64,000 nucleotides of DNA from Cybelea sp963824595 (lineage in GTDB: Bacteria; Vulcanimicrobiota; Vulcanimicrobiia; Vulcanimicrobiales; Vulcanimicrobiaceae). Positions 1 to 8,011 of this stretch are shown piece after piece. Position 1 is the stretch's first letter; each line of letters begins with the position of its first letter. Where the stretch lies: positions 62,001-126,000 of the forward strand of contig CAWGPY010000002.1 of assembly GCA_963824595.1 (NCBI GenBank), given 5' to 3'. The notes under the pieces were generated by a model. It did no database searches, was not told where the DNA came from, and was given only the letters and a program-made list of their open reading frames with translations. Position numbers and translations under genes: made by a program.

Positions 1-324
1 AAGACCGGGCTGCGCAATGCGGCGGCGCTCAACCTCGCGCGGTCGCGCGAGCTCGCCAGCGCGCTCGCCAACGTTTCGGGCGTGCGCCTCAAGTACGCCG
101 CGCCGTTCTTCAACGAGTTCGTCGTCGACGTCGGCCGCCCGGCCGCCGGCGTGCTGGCCGACCTGCGGAAGCGCAATATCTTGGGCGGTCTCGATCTCGG
201 GCGGTTCTACGCCGAGTTGAGCAACTGCATGCTGGTGACCGCGACCGAGCTCACGACCACGGGCGACATCGCCGCCCTCGCCGGCGCTCTCGACGAAGTG
301 ATGCATGTCCCGGCAGTCGCCTGA
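1..324 (+). CDS. gcvPA: Glycine dehydrogenase (decarboxylating) subunit 1, C-terminal fragment
   Basis: Only the last ~107 codons are in the window; the gene begins before base 1. The product is the N-terminal-half subunit of two-part P-protein, which with GcvPB decarboxylates glycine using PLP in the glycine cleavage system. The visible part (a VDVGRP stretch, then a small alpha/beta region ending in a helix with ALAGALDEV) fits the C-terminus of GcvPA. The decisive evidence is the next gene: gcvPB starts inside this one with a 20-base overlap, the usual order for split GcvP. TGA ends at 324. Confidence 0.85.
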   Translation, partial: KTGLRNAAALNLARSRELASALANVSGVRLKYAAPFFNEFVVDVGRPAAGVLADLRKRNILGGLDLGRFYAELSNCMLVTATELTTTGDIAALAGALDEVMHVPAVA

Positions 325-1777
325 AATCCCGCTCATCTTCGAGCTGGGCCAAGAGGGCCGCGCGAACCGCTACCTCGAGGACGCCAAGCCGCTCGAAACC
401 TATTTGCCCAAGGCGGTCGTGCGCGACGACCTGCCGCTGCCCGACAACAGCGAGCTCGACGTGGTGCGGCACTACACGCTGCTGTCGCACCGCACGTTCG
501 GCATCGACCTCGGTTTCTATCCGCTCGGATCGTGCACGATGAAGTACAATCCGCGCATCAACGACGCGATCGCGACCCGCCGCGAGTTCGCGGAGCTGCA
601 TCCCTTCACGCCCGACGAGCTGGCGCAAGGGGCGCTGCAGGTGATGTACGAGCTCGAGCGATCGCTCAGCTCGCTCTTCGGCATGGCGGCGTTCTCGCTG
701 AACCCGTCGGCCGGCGCGCACGCGGAGCTCGGGGCGCTGCTCATCGCCAAGAAGTACTTCAAGGACCGCGGTGAAACCGCGCGCGACAAGGTGATCGTAC
801 CGGATACGGCGCACGGCACGAACCCGGCGTCGGCGGCGATGTGCGGGTTCAAAGTGATCTCGCTGCACAGCGACGAGCGCGGACGGGTCGACGTCAACGA
901 GATTCGAAAGGTATGCGGACCCGATACGGCGGTCTGCATGATGACCAACCCGAACACGCTGGGCCTCTTCGAAGACGATATCGCGGAGATCGCGCGGACC
1001 GTGCACGCGGCGGGCGGCCTGATGTACTACGACGGCGCGAACGCAAACGCGATCATGGGCTACGCCCGGCCGGGCGACATGGGCTTCGATCTAATGCACC
1101 TCAACACGCACAAGACCTTCACCATCCCGCACGGCGGCGGCGGCGCGGGCCACGGTCCGCTGGGCGTCGCGGCGCACCTCGTCGAGTATTTGCCGACGCC
1201 GGTCGTCGTTCGCGACCACGGCGGCTACCGGCTCGATTTCGACCGGCCGAAGTCGATCGGACCGCTGCGTTCGTTCTGGTCGAACTTCGCGCACGCGGTC
1301 CGCGCCCTCGCGTATCTCTACGCCAACGGCGCGGAGGGACTCAAGCGCGTCTCGCAGCTCGCGGTGCTCAATGCGAACTACCTGCGCGTGAAGATCGCGG
1401 AGTTTCTCGAGACGCCGTATCCGGAGCGGTGCCGGCACGAGTTCGTCGCCTCGGCGCAGGCGCTGAAGAAAGAGCACGGCGTGCGCGCGCTCGATATTGC
1501 GAAGGCGTTGCTCGACGACGGCTACATGGCGCCGACGATCTACTTCCCGCTGCTCGTTCCGGAGTGTTTGATGATCGAGCCGACGGAGACCGAATCGAAG
1601 GAGACGCTCGACGCGTTCGTGGAGGCGCTGCGCGCGATCGTCGGCCGGGCGAAGACCGCGCCGGAGGAGCTGCTTGCGGCGCCGGTCACCACGGTCGTCG
1701 GGCGCGTGGACGAAACCCGCGCCGCCCGCCATCCCGACCTCCGCTGGAGGCCTGAAGGGGAATCCGGCCACAGCTAA
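305..1777 (+). CDS. gcvPB: Glycine dehydrogenase (decarboxylating) subunit 2
   Basis: This 490-residue protein is the catalytic PLP-binding half of split P-protein. It removes CO2 from glycine and passes the aminomethyl group to lipoyl-GcvH. The PLP lysine is K270 in NTHKTFTIPHGGGG, and the family segments PLGSCTMKYNPR and the Gly-rich stretch after the lysine are intact. Length matches the family (about 480-490). The ATG at 305 overlaps gcvPA by 20 bases, so the two subunits are probably translationally coupled. GcvH and GcvT are not in the window. The downstream gap holds a perfect palindrome (1781-1806) and a TATAAT promoter for the next gene. Confidence 0.96.
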   Translation: MSRQSPEIPLIFELGQEGRANRYLEDAKPLETYLPKAVVRDDLPLPDNSELDVVRHYTLLSHRTFGIDLGFYPLGSCTMKYNPRINDAIATRREFAELHPFTPDELAQGALQVMYELERSLSSLFGMAAFSLNPSAGAHAELGALLIAKKYFKDRGETARDKVIVPDTAHGTNPASAAMCGFKVISLHSDERGRVDVNEIRKVCGPDTAVCMMTNPNTLGLFEDDIAEIARTVHAAGGLMYYDGANANAIMGYARPGDMGFDLMHLNTHKTFTIPHGGGGAGHGPLGVAAHLVEYLPTPVVVRDHGGYRLDFDRPKSIGPLRSFWSNFAHAVRALAYLYANGAEGLKRVSQLAVLNANYLRVKIAEFLETPYPERCRHEFVASAQALKKEHGVRALDIAKALLDDGYMAPTIYFPLLVPECLMIEPTETESKETLDAFVEALRAIVGRAKTAPEELLAAPVTTVVGRVDETRAARHPDLRWRPEGESGHS

Positions 1778-1780
1778 AAA

Positions 1781-1806
1781 AGTGACCTAAGTCAATTTAG
1801 GTCACT
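1781..1806. promoter_or_regulatory. Perfect 10-bp inverted repeat after gcvPB
   Basis: AGTGACCTAA and its exact reverse complement TTAGGTCACT flank a 6-base loop (GTCAAT), starting 4 bases after the gcvPB stop. On the plus strand an A-tract precedes it and no T-tract follows, so it is a poor plus-strand terminator. On the minus strand it is followed by six T, the shape of an intrinsic terminator for antisense transcription. It could equally be an operator for a dimeric regulator of the downstream promoter. Function unproven. Confidence 0.6.
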
Positions 1807-1872
1807 GGATGAAGGTCTCGCACAAGCCAAAAATTGCCGACGCTTCCTGCAGCCCTTCTTGGGGCCGGACGG

Positions 1873-1910
1873 TATAATAGAAGTAATCGGGGGGCTCGAA
1901 AGCGGCCCCC
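1873..1910 (+). promoter_or_regulatory. Candidate promoter (-10) and leader hairpin for the Nudix-scpAB operon
   Basis: TATAAT at 1873-1878 is a perfect -10; no clear -35 lies 16-18 bases upstream. Downstream in the presumed leader, GGGGGC (1890-1895) pairs with GCCCCC (1905-1910) around a 9-base loop. The Nudix ATG is at 1935, about 25 bases after the hairpin. The hairpin could protect the transcript or modulate translation. Confidence 0.5.
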
Positions 1911-1934
1911 TTCCCCATCTCCGAGCGGAGCGTC

Positions 1935-2414
1935 ATGCGGATCAAATACGAGGTGTCGGCGGGCGGCCTACTGCTGCGGCGTCGTGATTCGAGCTACGAT
2001 GCCCTCCTGATCGGGCGCGGCGCCCCGCCGCGCGTCTGGACGTTGCCGAAAGGCCACGTCGAAGCCCGCGAAACCACCGAACAGGCCGCCCTGCGGGAAG
2101 TGCACGAGGAGACGGGATGTTGGGGCGAAATCGTCACGCGGCTCAATGAGATCTCGTACTGGTTTTACGTCGGCAAGGCCAAGCACCGCAAGGCGGTGAC
2201 GTTCTTCCTCATGCGCTACCTGTCGGGCGATCCCGCCAGCCACGACCACGAAGTGGACGACGCGCGGTGGTTCGATCTCGCGCAGGCTCGCAAGACGCTG
2301 AAATACGTCAACGAAAAGCGCCTCGTCGACCTGGCGCTGGAGTTCATAGACGCACATCCCAACGCGCTCGGCGAACCGGCCGAAGTCGCGACGGTGGGCT
2401 CGCTCTCATCGTAA
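1935..2414 (+). CDS. Nudix hydrolase (MutT-like)
   Basis: A 159-residue Nudix-fold pyrophosphohydrolase that should split X-linked nucleoside diphosphates with Mg2+. A complete Nudix box (GX5EX7REUXEEXGU) spans residues 40-62, including REVHEETGC with the metal-binding glutamates. Substrate cannot be read from sequence; the short N-terminal strand and GxxWxLPKG entry resemble the Ap4A/diadenosine or general MutT type. The gene leads an operon with scpA, scpB and nfo; its stop lies at the very start of the scpA reading frame. Start ATG at 1935 follows a GGAG-like site. Confidence 0.93.
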   Translation: MRIKYEVSAGGLLLRRRDSSYDALLIGRGAPPRVWTLPKGHVEARETTEQAALREVHEETGCWGEIVTRLNEISYWFYVGKAKHRKAVTFFLMRYLSGDPASHDHEVDDARWFDLAQARKTLKYVNEKRLVDLALEFIDAHPNALGEPAEVATVGSLSS

Positions 2415-3148
2415 GCCCCTCGGCCGCGTTCCACGTTCGGCTCGACGCGTTCGACGGTCCGCTCGACCTGCTGCTGGGTCTCATCAAGGAGCAGGAACTC
2501 GACGTGGCCACGGTGCCGCTGGCGAGCGTTGCGGAGCAATATCTCGAGTACGTTCGTGCCATGAAGTCGCGCGACGTCGAGGTGGCCGCGGAGTATCTCG
2601 TGATCGCCGCGACGCTGCTGTTCCTCAAGTCGCGCGCGCTCTTGCCGCCCATTCCGCGCGAGCTGGTGGACGAGGACGAGGAGAGCCCCGAAGAGGTCGA
2701 AGAACGGCTGCGCCGCCGGCTCATCGCCTACTCGAAATATCGCGAGCTGGGAGAGGAGCTGCGTTCGTATCAGGCCGAGGCCGGGGCGTTCTTCTTTCGC
2801 GAAACCGGCGATCCGGCCGGCGACGTGGTGCAGCGCTACGACATCGATCCCGAAAAGCTCAAGCGCGCGTTCCTGAAGATGCTGTCGCAGGCGAGGCCCG
2901 AGAAGCGGTCCATTGCGCGCGAGCGCGTGTCGCTCATCGCGTCAATGGATTACATCACCCGGCGGATCAAGGAGCGCGGCGAGGCCTACTTCTCCGAGCT
3001 GTGCGCCGAGCTCGGAATGACGCGCGAGGTGATCATCATCACGTTCCTCGCGATCTTGGAGCTGGTTCGACGCCACCGGCTCGGCTTCGAGCAGCCCGAG
3101 GCGTTCGACGACATCCGCCTCTTTCCGGCGCAAAAGGCGACGGAGTGA
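2408..3148 (+). CDS. scpA: Segregation and condensation protein A
   Basis: ScpA is the kleisin subunit that bridges the two heads of SMC and, with ScpB, compacts and segregates the chromosome. The N-terminal kleisin signature FDGPLDLLLGLIKEQ and AEYLVIAATLL are clear, as is the C-terminal winged-helix region (ITFLAILELVRRHRL). Homology begins around base 2423, but no ATG, GTG or TTG in this frame lies nearby. The only upstream ATG is at 2267, deep inside the Nudix gene. The start given here, ATC at 2408, is a guess; GTA at 2411, overlapping the Nudix TAA, is another. The end overlaps scpB in GTGA. Confidence 0.92.
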   Translation: MVSPSAAFHVRLDAFDGPLDLLLGLIKEQELDVATVPLASVAEQYLEYVRAMKSRDVEVAAEYLVIAATLLFLKSRALLPPIPRELVDEDEESPEEVEERLRRRLIAYSKYRELGEELRSYQAEAGAFFFRETGDPAGDVVQRYDIDPEKLKRAFLKMLSQARPEKRSIARERVSLIASMDYITRRIKERGEAYFSELCAELGMTREVIIITFLAILELVRRHRLGFEQPEAFDDIRLFPAQKATE

Positions 3149-3756
3149 CGACGCGCTCGGCAGACGTCTCGGCCGAGGAGGCCGCGCAGCTCGAGGAGGC
3201 GATCCTCCGGCTGCAGCGACCCGTCGAGGCGCTGCTCTTCGTCGCGAGCGAAGCGCTCTCGATCGTCCAGATCGCGAAGCTGCTGCGCGCGGAGGAGCGC
3301 GAGATCGCCGCAGTGCTGCAGGCGATCGAGGCCGAGTACGCCGAGCGCGGGGTCGTGCTGCGTGAAGTGGCGGGGGGTTACCGTTTCGCCACGTCGCCGC
3401 TCGCACGCGACGTCGTCGAGGCCTATCTGCTCCCCCCCAAGACGAATCTGTCGACGCCGGCGCTCGAGGCGCTCGCCATCGTCGCCCACCTGCAGCCGGT
3501 AACGCGCAGCGAGATCGAGTCGATCCGCGGCGTCAACTCCGACAGCGTGGTGAGCACGCTGCTCGACCGCGAGCTGATCGCCGAGGCGGGGCGCAAAGAC
3601 GTCGTCGGCCGCCCGATGCAGTACAAGACGACGCCGTCGTTCTTGGAGTCCTTCGGTTTGCGCTCGCTCGACGATCTGCCGGAGCTGGAGTTGGATCCGG
3701 GACAGCCGCTCGAGTTCGACCTCGGAGGCGCGAAGGCTCAGACCGAGGCGTCCTGA
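3145..3756 (+). CDS. scpB: Segregation and condensation protein B
   Basis: ScpB dimers bind ScpA and regulate the SMC ATPase. The 203-residue protein shows the two winged-helix domains of the family: VEALLFVASEALSI at the start, then LEALAIVAHLQPVTRSEIE and RELIAEAGRKDVVGRPMQY, which match the most conserved ScpB block. GTG at 3145 overlaps the scpA TGA by four bases and gives a normal-length protein. The TGA overlaps the nfo ATG (TGATG). Together with scpA this is a translationally coupled pair. Confidence 0.95.
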   Translation: MTTRSADVSAEEAAQLEEAILRLQRPVEALLFVASEALSIVQIAKLLRAEEREIAAVLQAIEAEYAERGVVLREVAGGYRFATSPLARDVVEAYLLPPKTNLSTPALEALAIVAHLQPVTRSEIESIRGVNSDSVVSTLLDRELIAEAGRKDVVGRPMQYKTTPSFLESFGLRSLDDLPELELDPGQPLEFDLGGAKAQTEAS

Positions 3757-4616
3757 TGCGCATCGGCCTGCACGTGCACGTCGGCGGCGGCTACGCGAAA
3801 GCCGTGGAGCACGCGAAGAGTGCCGGCGCCACGGCGATGCAAGTCTTTTCGACCAATCCGCGCAGCTATCGCACGACGGCGATCGACGGCAACGCGCTGC
3901 AGACGTTCGCGCGGCTGCGGCAGGAGGCGGGCATCGAGCGCTGTGCGATCCACACCCCGTATCTCATCAATCTCGCCAGCAGCAATCCGAAGATCGCCGC
4001 GGGCTCGCTGCACCTGCTGCGCAACGACCTCGCCGTTGCGGCCGCCGGCGGCATGCGCTTCGTCAACACGCATCTTGGCTCGTACGGGGCACGCGATCGC
4101 GCCGAGGGTATCGCGGCGATCGGCGCCGCGCTCGTCTCGGCGCTCGAGAGAATCGAGCCCGGCGTCTCTCTCGTGCTGGAGAACTCCGCGGGGGCCGGCA
4201 ACCTGGCGGGCGGCACGCTCGAGGAGCTCGGCTCGTTCGTTACGAGCATCGCCCATCCGCAGCTCGGCGTCTGCCTCGACACGGCACACGCCTGGGCGTC
4301 GGGCTACGCCATCGACACCAAGGCAGGCGTCGAGCGTTTCTTAGAGGAGGCCGATTTCGCGATCGGCCTGGAGCGCGTGCTGATGTTTCACTTCAACGAC
4401 ACTCAGGTAGAGCTCGGCGCCGCCCGCGACCGCCACTGGCACATCGGCGAGGGGCGGATCGGGTTCGAGGGGTTTCGCGCGCTGCTGGCTCACCCGGCGT
4501 TGCGCGACAAGACGGCCATCCTCGAGACGCCCGGAAACGACGCGGACGATCTGCGGAACATGCAGACCATCCTCGCCATCCAGAAGGGCGCGCTACGCGA
4601 TGCGCAGGTGGGGTAG
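3756..4616 (+). CDS. nfo: Endonuclease IV (AP endonuclease)
   Basis: This 286-residue TIM-barrel enzyme cuts DNA 5' of abasic sites in base-excision repair using three Zn ions. All expected metal-site regions are visible: QVFSTNPR, IHTPYLINLAS, NTHLGSY, VLENSAG, CLDTAHAWASGY, FHFNDT, DRHWHIGEG and ETPG near the end. Length fits the family (280-300). The ATG overlaps the scpB stop by one base. The last 24 bases overlap the 3' end of a small minus-strand gene. Other repair genes in the window (dinB, mutY, nth) are not adjacent to it. Confidence 0.95.
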   Translation: MRIGLHVHVGGGYAKAVEHAKSAGATAMQVFSTNPRSYRTTAIDGNALQTFARLRQEAGIERCAIHTPYLINLASSNPKIAAGSLHLLRNDLAVAAAGGMRFVNTHLGSYGARDRAEGIAAIGAALVSALERIEPGVSLVLENSAGAGNLAGGTLEELGSFVTSIAHPQLGVCLDTAHAWASGYAIDTKAGVERFLEEADFAIGLERVLMFHFNDTQVELGAARDRHWHIGEGRIGFEGFRALLAHPALRDKTAILETPGNDADDLRNMQTILAIQKGALRDAQVG

Positions 4617-4730
4617 CCGGAGATTGGACTCCAGGAACAGCGCCGAATCGGCGCGGGTGACCTTGAGCCTCAGCTCGACGTCGGAGACGTCGGAGACGAG
4701 CGGAGCGGTACGGACGGGATCGCGAAACAT
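4593..4730 (-). CDS. Small 45-residue protein of unknown function
   Basis: The reading frame from ATG (4730) to TAG (4593) encodes a 45-residue, non-membrane peptide with no motif I recognise; it reads MFRDPVRTAPLVSD at the N-terminus and is rich in Leu, Arg and Val. The support for expression is unusually strong. AAGAGG lies 5 bases upstream of the ATG, and a perfect TTGACA-17-TATAAT promoter lies 34-63 bases upstream. It may be a small regulator, or the transcript may act as RNA. The 3' end overlaps nfo by 24 bases on the opposite strand. Product function unknown. Confidence 0.6.
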   Translation of the reverse strand: MFRDPVRTAPLVSDVSDVELRLKVTRADSALFLESNLRLPHLRIA

Positions 4731-4764
4731 TGTAACCTCTTGACGGATGTGGTAACCTTCAATC

Positions 4765-4793
4765 ATTATATAGCGGTGACAGTACCTTGTCAA
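4765..4793 (-). promoter_or_regulatory. Perfect sigma70 consensus promoter with overlapping dyad
   Basis: On the minus strand TTGACA (4793-4788) and TATAAT (4770-4765) are separated by exactly 17 bases. An inverted repeat, TGACA-N6-TGTCA (4777-4792), covers the -35 and part of the spacer, where a dimeric repressor would block polymerase. It drives the 45-codon gene, with a predicted leader of about 27 bases. Such exact consensus is rare elsewhere in this GC-rich window. Confidence 0.85.
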
Positions 4794-4824
4794 CAAGTTT
4801 TACCGGTGACTCCGGGTTGATCGC

Positions 4825-5367
4825 GTGACCCTCGCTCCCGACGCTGCCCCCGGCGGGCTCGAACTCGTCCGGCATTTCATCAACACCGTCGAGTTGCCCA
4901 ATGGGCCCGACGAGCTCGATACGGTCGAACGGGCCGCGGGCTGGTGCCTGAGCCACGGTCTCGCCCCCGTCGCCGACGAGCGCCACCTCGGCCTCTTGCG
5001 AGCCTTCCGGGAGACCCTCCGCGACCTGCTCTCTGCCAACAACGGCGAGGGCGACGCCCCGGCGGCCTGGGAACGGTTGGAACCCTTCCTGTCCAGCACG
5101 CGGCTCGGTCTCGCGGTGGATCCCATCCGCGGCCTGGAGCTGCGGCCGGAAGACAAAGGCCCGATCGCCTCGCTGCTAGCGACGGTCTACGAGTCGCGGC
5201 TGCTCGGCACGTGGTCGCGCCTGCGTGCCTGCCGCAAGAGCTCGTGCCGCTTCGCGTACTACGACCGCACCAAGAACGGCTCGCGCGCGTGGTGCAGCAT
5301 GGCGACGTGCGGAAACCAGGCGAAGGCGAAACGGCGCCGCGAGCGCGAGCGGAACGCGGCTCCCTGA
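4825..5367 (+). CDS. CGNR zinc-finger domain protein (ABATE/CGNR family)
   Basis: A 180-residue protein with an N-terminal ABATE-type helical domain and a C-terminal treble-clef CGNR zinc finger, thought to bind DNA in stress-linked regulators. The finger (about residues 132-165) has both Cys pairs, CRKSSC and CSMATC, with CGNQ in place of the name-giving CGNR, followed by a basic tail KAKRRRERER. GTG at 4825 is chosen because it precedes the family N-terminus (ELVRHFINTVEL). The gene is divergent from the 45-codon gene and is followed 2 bases later by dinB. Target genes unknown. Confidence 0.87.
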   Translation: MTLAPDAAPGGLELVRHFINTVELPNGPDELDTVERAAGWCLSHGLAPVADERHLGLLRAFRETLRDLLSANNGEGDAPAAWERLEPFLSSTRLGLAVDPIRGLELRPEDKGPIASLLATVYESRLLGTWSRLRACRKSSCRFAYYDRTKNGSRAWCSMATCGNQAKAKRRRERERNAAP

Positions 5368-5369
5368 GC

Positions 5370-6416
5370 GTGCCGTTCGTCGCGCACTTTGACGTCGACG
5401 CGTTCTACGCCAGCGTCGCGGTGCGCGACGACCCGCGGCTGCGCGGGAAGCCGGTCGCGATCGCCGGCAGCAGCCGGCGCGCGGTCGTGTTGACGGCATC
5501 GTACGAGGCCCGCCCGTTCGGCGTGAGCTCGGCCATGCCGCTCTACAAGGCGAAGCTCGCCTGTCCCGGGCTCGTCGTGGTGGCGCCGGACATGCAGAAA
5601 TACCGAACGATTTCGCGCGAGATCTTCACGGTCTTGAGCGCTCGAGGAGAGCCCGTCGAAGGCCTCTCGCTCGACGAAGCGTTCGTCGCGCTGTCCGAGA
5701 CCGCGCTCGAGGCCGCGCGCGAGCGCGCGGCGGCGCTTCGCCGGGAGATCCTCGACGCGACCGGATTGACCGTGAGCGCGGGCATCGCATCCGGCAAGAT
5801 GGTCGCGAAGATCGCATCCGACAGCTGCAAGCCCGACGGCCTGCTGGCCGTCGCGCCCGGCGACGAGACCGCGTTTCTCGCTCCGCTTCCGGTCGGGCGC
5901 CTCTGGGGCATCGGCCCGAAAACCGTGACGCGGCTCAACGTCTTCGGCATCGCCACGATCGGCGAGCTCGCGGCGCTCGACGACGCGCGTCTGCGCGAGC
6001 TCTTCGGCTCGTGGTGGCACGAGCTGCGCGACTTGGCGCGCGGGATCGATCGCCGGCGCGTCGAGCCGGATCGCGAAACGAAGTCCGTCTCCACCGAGGA
6101 GACGTTCGAGTACGACGTGCGCGACGAACGCCGCCTCGTCGAGGTGCTGCGCGTGCAGGCGCGCGAGCTCGCCGAGGCTCTCGAGCGCGAACGCACGGTC
6201 GCGCAGACGATCGGGGTGAAGATCAAGCGCGCGGATTTCACGGTGGTCGGGCGGCAGACGCACCTCGCCGAGCCGACCCGCGACGCGCGCCGGATCTTTC
6301 GCGCCGCCGTCTATTGCCTGCGGCGGGCGGCGCTCGAAGGCGCGCCGGTCCGCCTGCTCGGAACGCGGGTAGCCTCGTTGACCGAAGGCGACGCACTGCA
6401 GACCAGCCTGTTCTAG
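5370..6416 (+). CDS. dinB: DNA polymerase IV (Y-family translesion polymerase)
   Basis: This 348-residue error-prone polymerase copies past damaged bases. Catalytic acidic residues are D8 in FDVDAFYASV and D102/E103 in SLDEAF; the fingers segment YEARPFGVSSAMP and the helix-hairpin-helix LPVGRLWGIGPKT are present. The last residues, QTSLF, are a good beta-clamp binding motif. The GTG at 5370 starts just before the family N-terminus, 2 bases after the CGNR gene, so the two are probably co-transcribed. A longer in-frame reading from 4944 is only a shadow of the CGNR gene. Confidence 0.95.
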   Translation: MPFVAHFDVDAFYASVAVRDDPRLRGKPVAIAGSSRRAVVLTASYEARPFGVSSAMPLYKAKLACPGLVVVAPDMQKYRTISREIFTVLSARGEPVEGLSLDEAFVALSETALEAARERAAALRREILDATGLTVSAGIASGKMVAKIASDSCKPDGLLAVAPGDETAFLAPLPVGRLWGIGPKTVTRLNVFGIATIGELAALDDARLRELFGSWWHELRDLARGIDRRRVEPDRETKSVSTEETFEYDVRDERRLVEVLRVQARELAEALERERTVAQTIGVKIKRADFTVVGRQTHLAEPTRDARRIFRAAVYCLRRAALEGAPVRLLGTRVASLTEGDALQTSLF

Positions 6417-6500
6417 GGGGATTTCTCGCGGCTAGGGCGCGCCTGCGTCGTTCGCGAAGGCATTGCGGCCGCGTCTGTCGCGGCAGAGAGGTACAGTTAC

Positions 6501-7004
6501 ATGATTCGTTTCACGCGCGGCGCTATCGCCGCCGCGGCCGCCGTCGTGGCGCTCGCGGCAATCTCGAGCGCCGCTTCGGCCGCGGCGACCCCGCAGGACT
6601 CGGTGCAGTCGTTGGTCGGCACCTGGAGCTGCGTCACGCATTCGAGCGACAACACGACCTCTAAGGATACGGACGTCGACGCCATGTACGGCAAGTGGCT
6701 TAAGATCGACAGCACGTTTGGCGCCGGCGGCGGCCAGGCCGCGGGCACGAGCCACGCGTTCTTCGGCTACGACGGCAAGGCCAAGCGCTGGATCTTCACC
6801 GGCGTGGACAGCAACGGCAACTACTTCATGAACTACAGCGGCTCGCCCGCGTTCAACGGCTCGCAGTGGTCCGACGGGTTTCCGAACAACCACGGCAGCG
6901 CCGTCGTGCACATGACGAACACTACGCAATACATCGTCGACAGCAAAGGACCGGGCGCCGGGGGGAAGACGGTCACCTCGCACGAGGTCTGCACGCGCGG
7001 GTAG
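6501..7004 (+). CDS. Exported protein of unknown function
   Basis: A 167-residue protein with a clear Sec signal peptide (MIRFTR, then an Ala/Val-rich core, cleavage near ASA-AAT). The mature part begins LVGTWSCVTHS and continues with strands such as WIFTGVDSNGNYFMNYSGS and ends in EVCTRG. This layout resembles small lipocalin-like or DUF1579-type beta proteins, but no catalytic motif is visible. Two cysteines, near each end of the mature chain, could form a disulfide. AGAGAGG precedes the ATG by 9 bases. Next downstream is a lipoprotein gene 8 bases away. Confidence 0.8.
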   Translation: MIRFTRGAIAAAAAVVALAAISSAASAAATPQDSVQSLVGTWSCVTHSSDNTTSKDTDVDAMYGKWLKIDSTFGAGGGQAAGTSHAFFGYDGKAKRWIFTGVDSNGNYFMNYSGSPAFNGSQWSDGFPNNHGSAVVHMTNTTQYIVDSKGPGAGGKTVTSHEVCTRG

Positions 7005-7012
7005 GAACGCCG

Positions 7013-8011
7013 TTGACGCCGCACGCCGCCCGCGAGCGGAGAAAGAGCGCGATCGCCGCCGCGGCGATCGCGCTGCTCGCGGGCTGTGTCGCATGGCAGC
7101 CGGCGTTACCGCCGCCGGAGCCCGCCACGCACTCGGCCGCGACGCCGCGAGCGGGATCGTGGATGGCCCCCGGCGCGAAGAAGCTCGATTTGCTCTACGT
7201 CTCGGATTACGAGACGAACGACGTCTCTGCGTATTCCTATCCGGCCGGAAAGCTGAGCGGCGTGCTGCGGGGCGTTCTGCGCGACGCCGTGATGCCGGCC
7301 GGACTCTGCGCGGATCGCGCGGGCGACGTCTTCATCCCGAACAGCTCGAACTCGACGGTGCTCGAGTACGCCCACGGCAGCACCAAGCTCGTTGCGACGC
7401 TGACCGATCGCAACGGACTGCCGTATAGCTGCGCCGTGGATCCCGCAAGCGGCGACCTCGCGGTGACGAACCTGGTGTCGGCGAGCGGGGCGGGCAACGT
7501 CGCCGTGTACGCGCGCGCACGCGGTACGCCGAAGCGATACGTCTACGGCTTCGTCTACAAGTACTACTTCGGCGCCTACGACGACCGGGGCAACCTCTTC
7601 GTTTCCGCGAGCGACGACGTGCCCAGCGAGCCGTTCGCGTTCCTGGAGCTCGCCAAGGGCGCGAAGGCGCTGACCGGACTCACGCTCGACCGCGGCGTGG
7701 CGGCCCCCGGGGGCGTCGCCTGGGACGGCAAGCACGTGACGCTCGCCGATCCGAGCGTGTCGAAGATCTATCGCGTCGCGATCGAGGGCAGCGGCGTCAC
7801 GACGCTCGGGACGACCGTGCTGCGCCGCACGCGCTCGCTCGCGCAGTACGCGATCGCGAACGGCCGGCTCGCCGCCGCGAGCTTCCGCGGCGCGAACGTC
7901 GCGCTGTGGAGATATCCGGCGGGCGGAGCGCCCTCGCAGAGGTTCGGCGATCTCGGCGAGCCGTTCGGCGTGACGTTCAGCTTCGCCCGAAGATCTAAAG
8001 GGGCGGGTTAA
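7013..8011 (+). CDS. Lipoprotein with NHL/SMP-30-like beta-propeller
   Basis: This 332-residue protein starts at TTG 7013 (TAGGAA just upstream) and has a lipobox LLAGC with lipidated C25. The mature part repeats units such as LLYVSDYETNDVSAYSYP, GDVFIPNSSNSTVLEYA and NVAVYARARGTP, typical of beta-propellers of the NHL or gluconolactonase-like type. No catalytic acid or metal site stands out, so a binding or scaffold role at the membrane is as likely as an enzyme. It is probably co-transcribed with the preceding exported protein. It ends in a 4-base convergent overlap with the acetyltransferase gene. Confidence 0.82.
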   Translation: MTPHAARERRKSAIAAAAIALLAGCVAWQPALPPPEPATHSAATPRAGSWMAPGAKKLDLLYVSDYETNDVSAYSYPAGKLSGVLRGVLRDAVMPAGLCADRAGDVFIPNSSNSTVLEYAHGSTKLVATLTDRNGLPYSCAVDPASGDLAVTNLVSASGAGNVAVYARARGTPKRYVYGFVYKYYFGAYDDRGNLFVSASDDVPSEPFAFLELAKGAKALTGLTLDRGVAAPGGVAWDGKHVTLADPSVSKIYRVAIEGSGVTTLGTTVLRRTRSLAQYAIANGRLAAASFRGANVALWRYPAGGAPSQRFGDLGEPFGVTFSFARRSKGAG

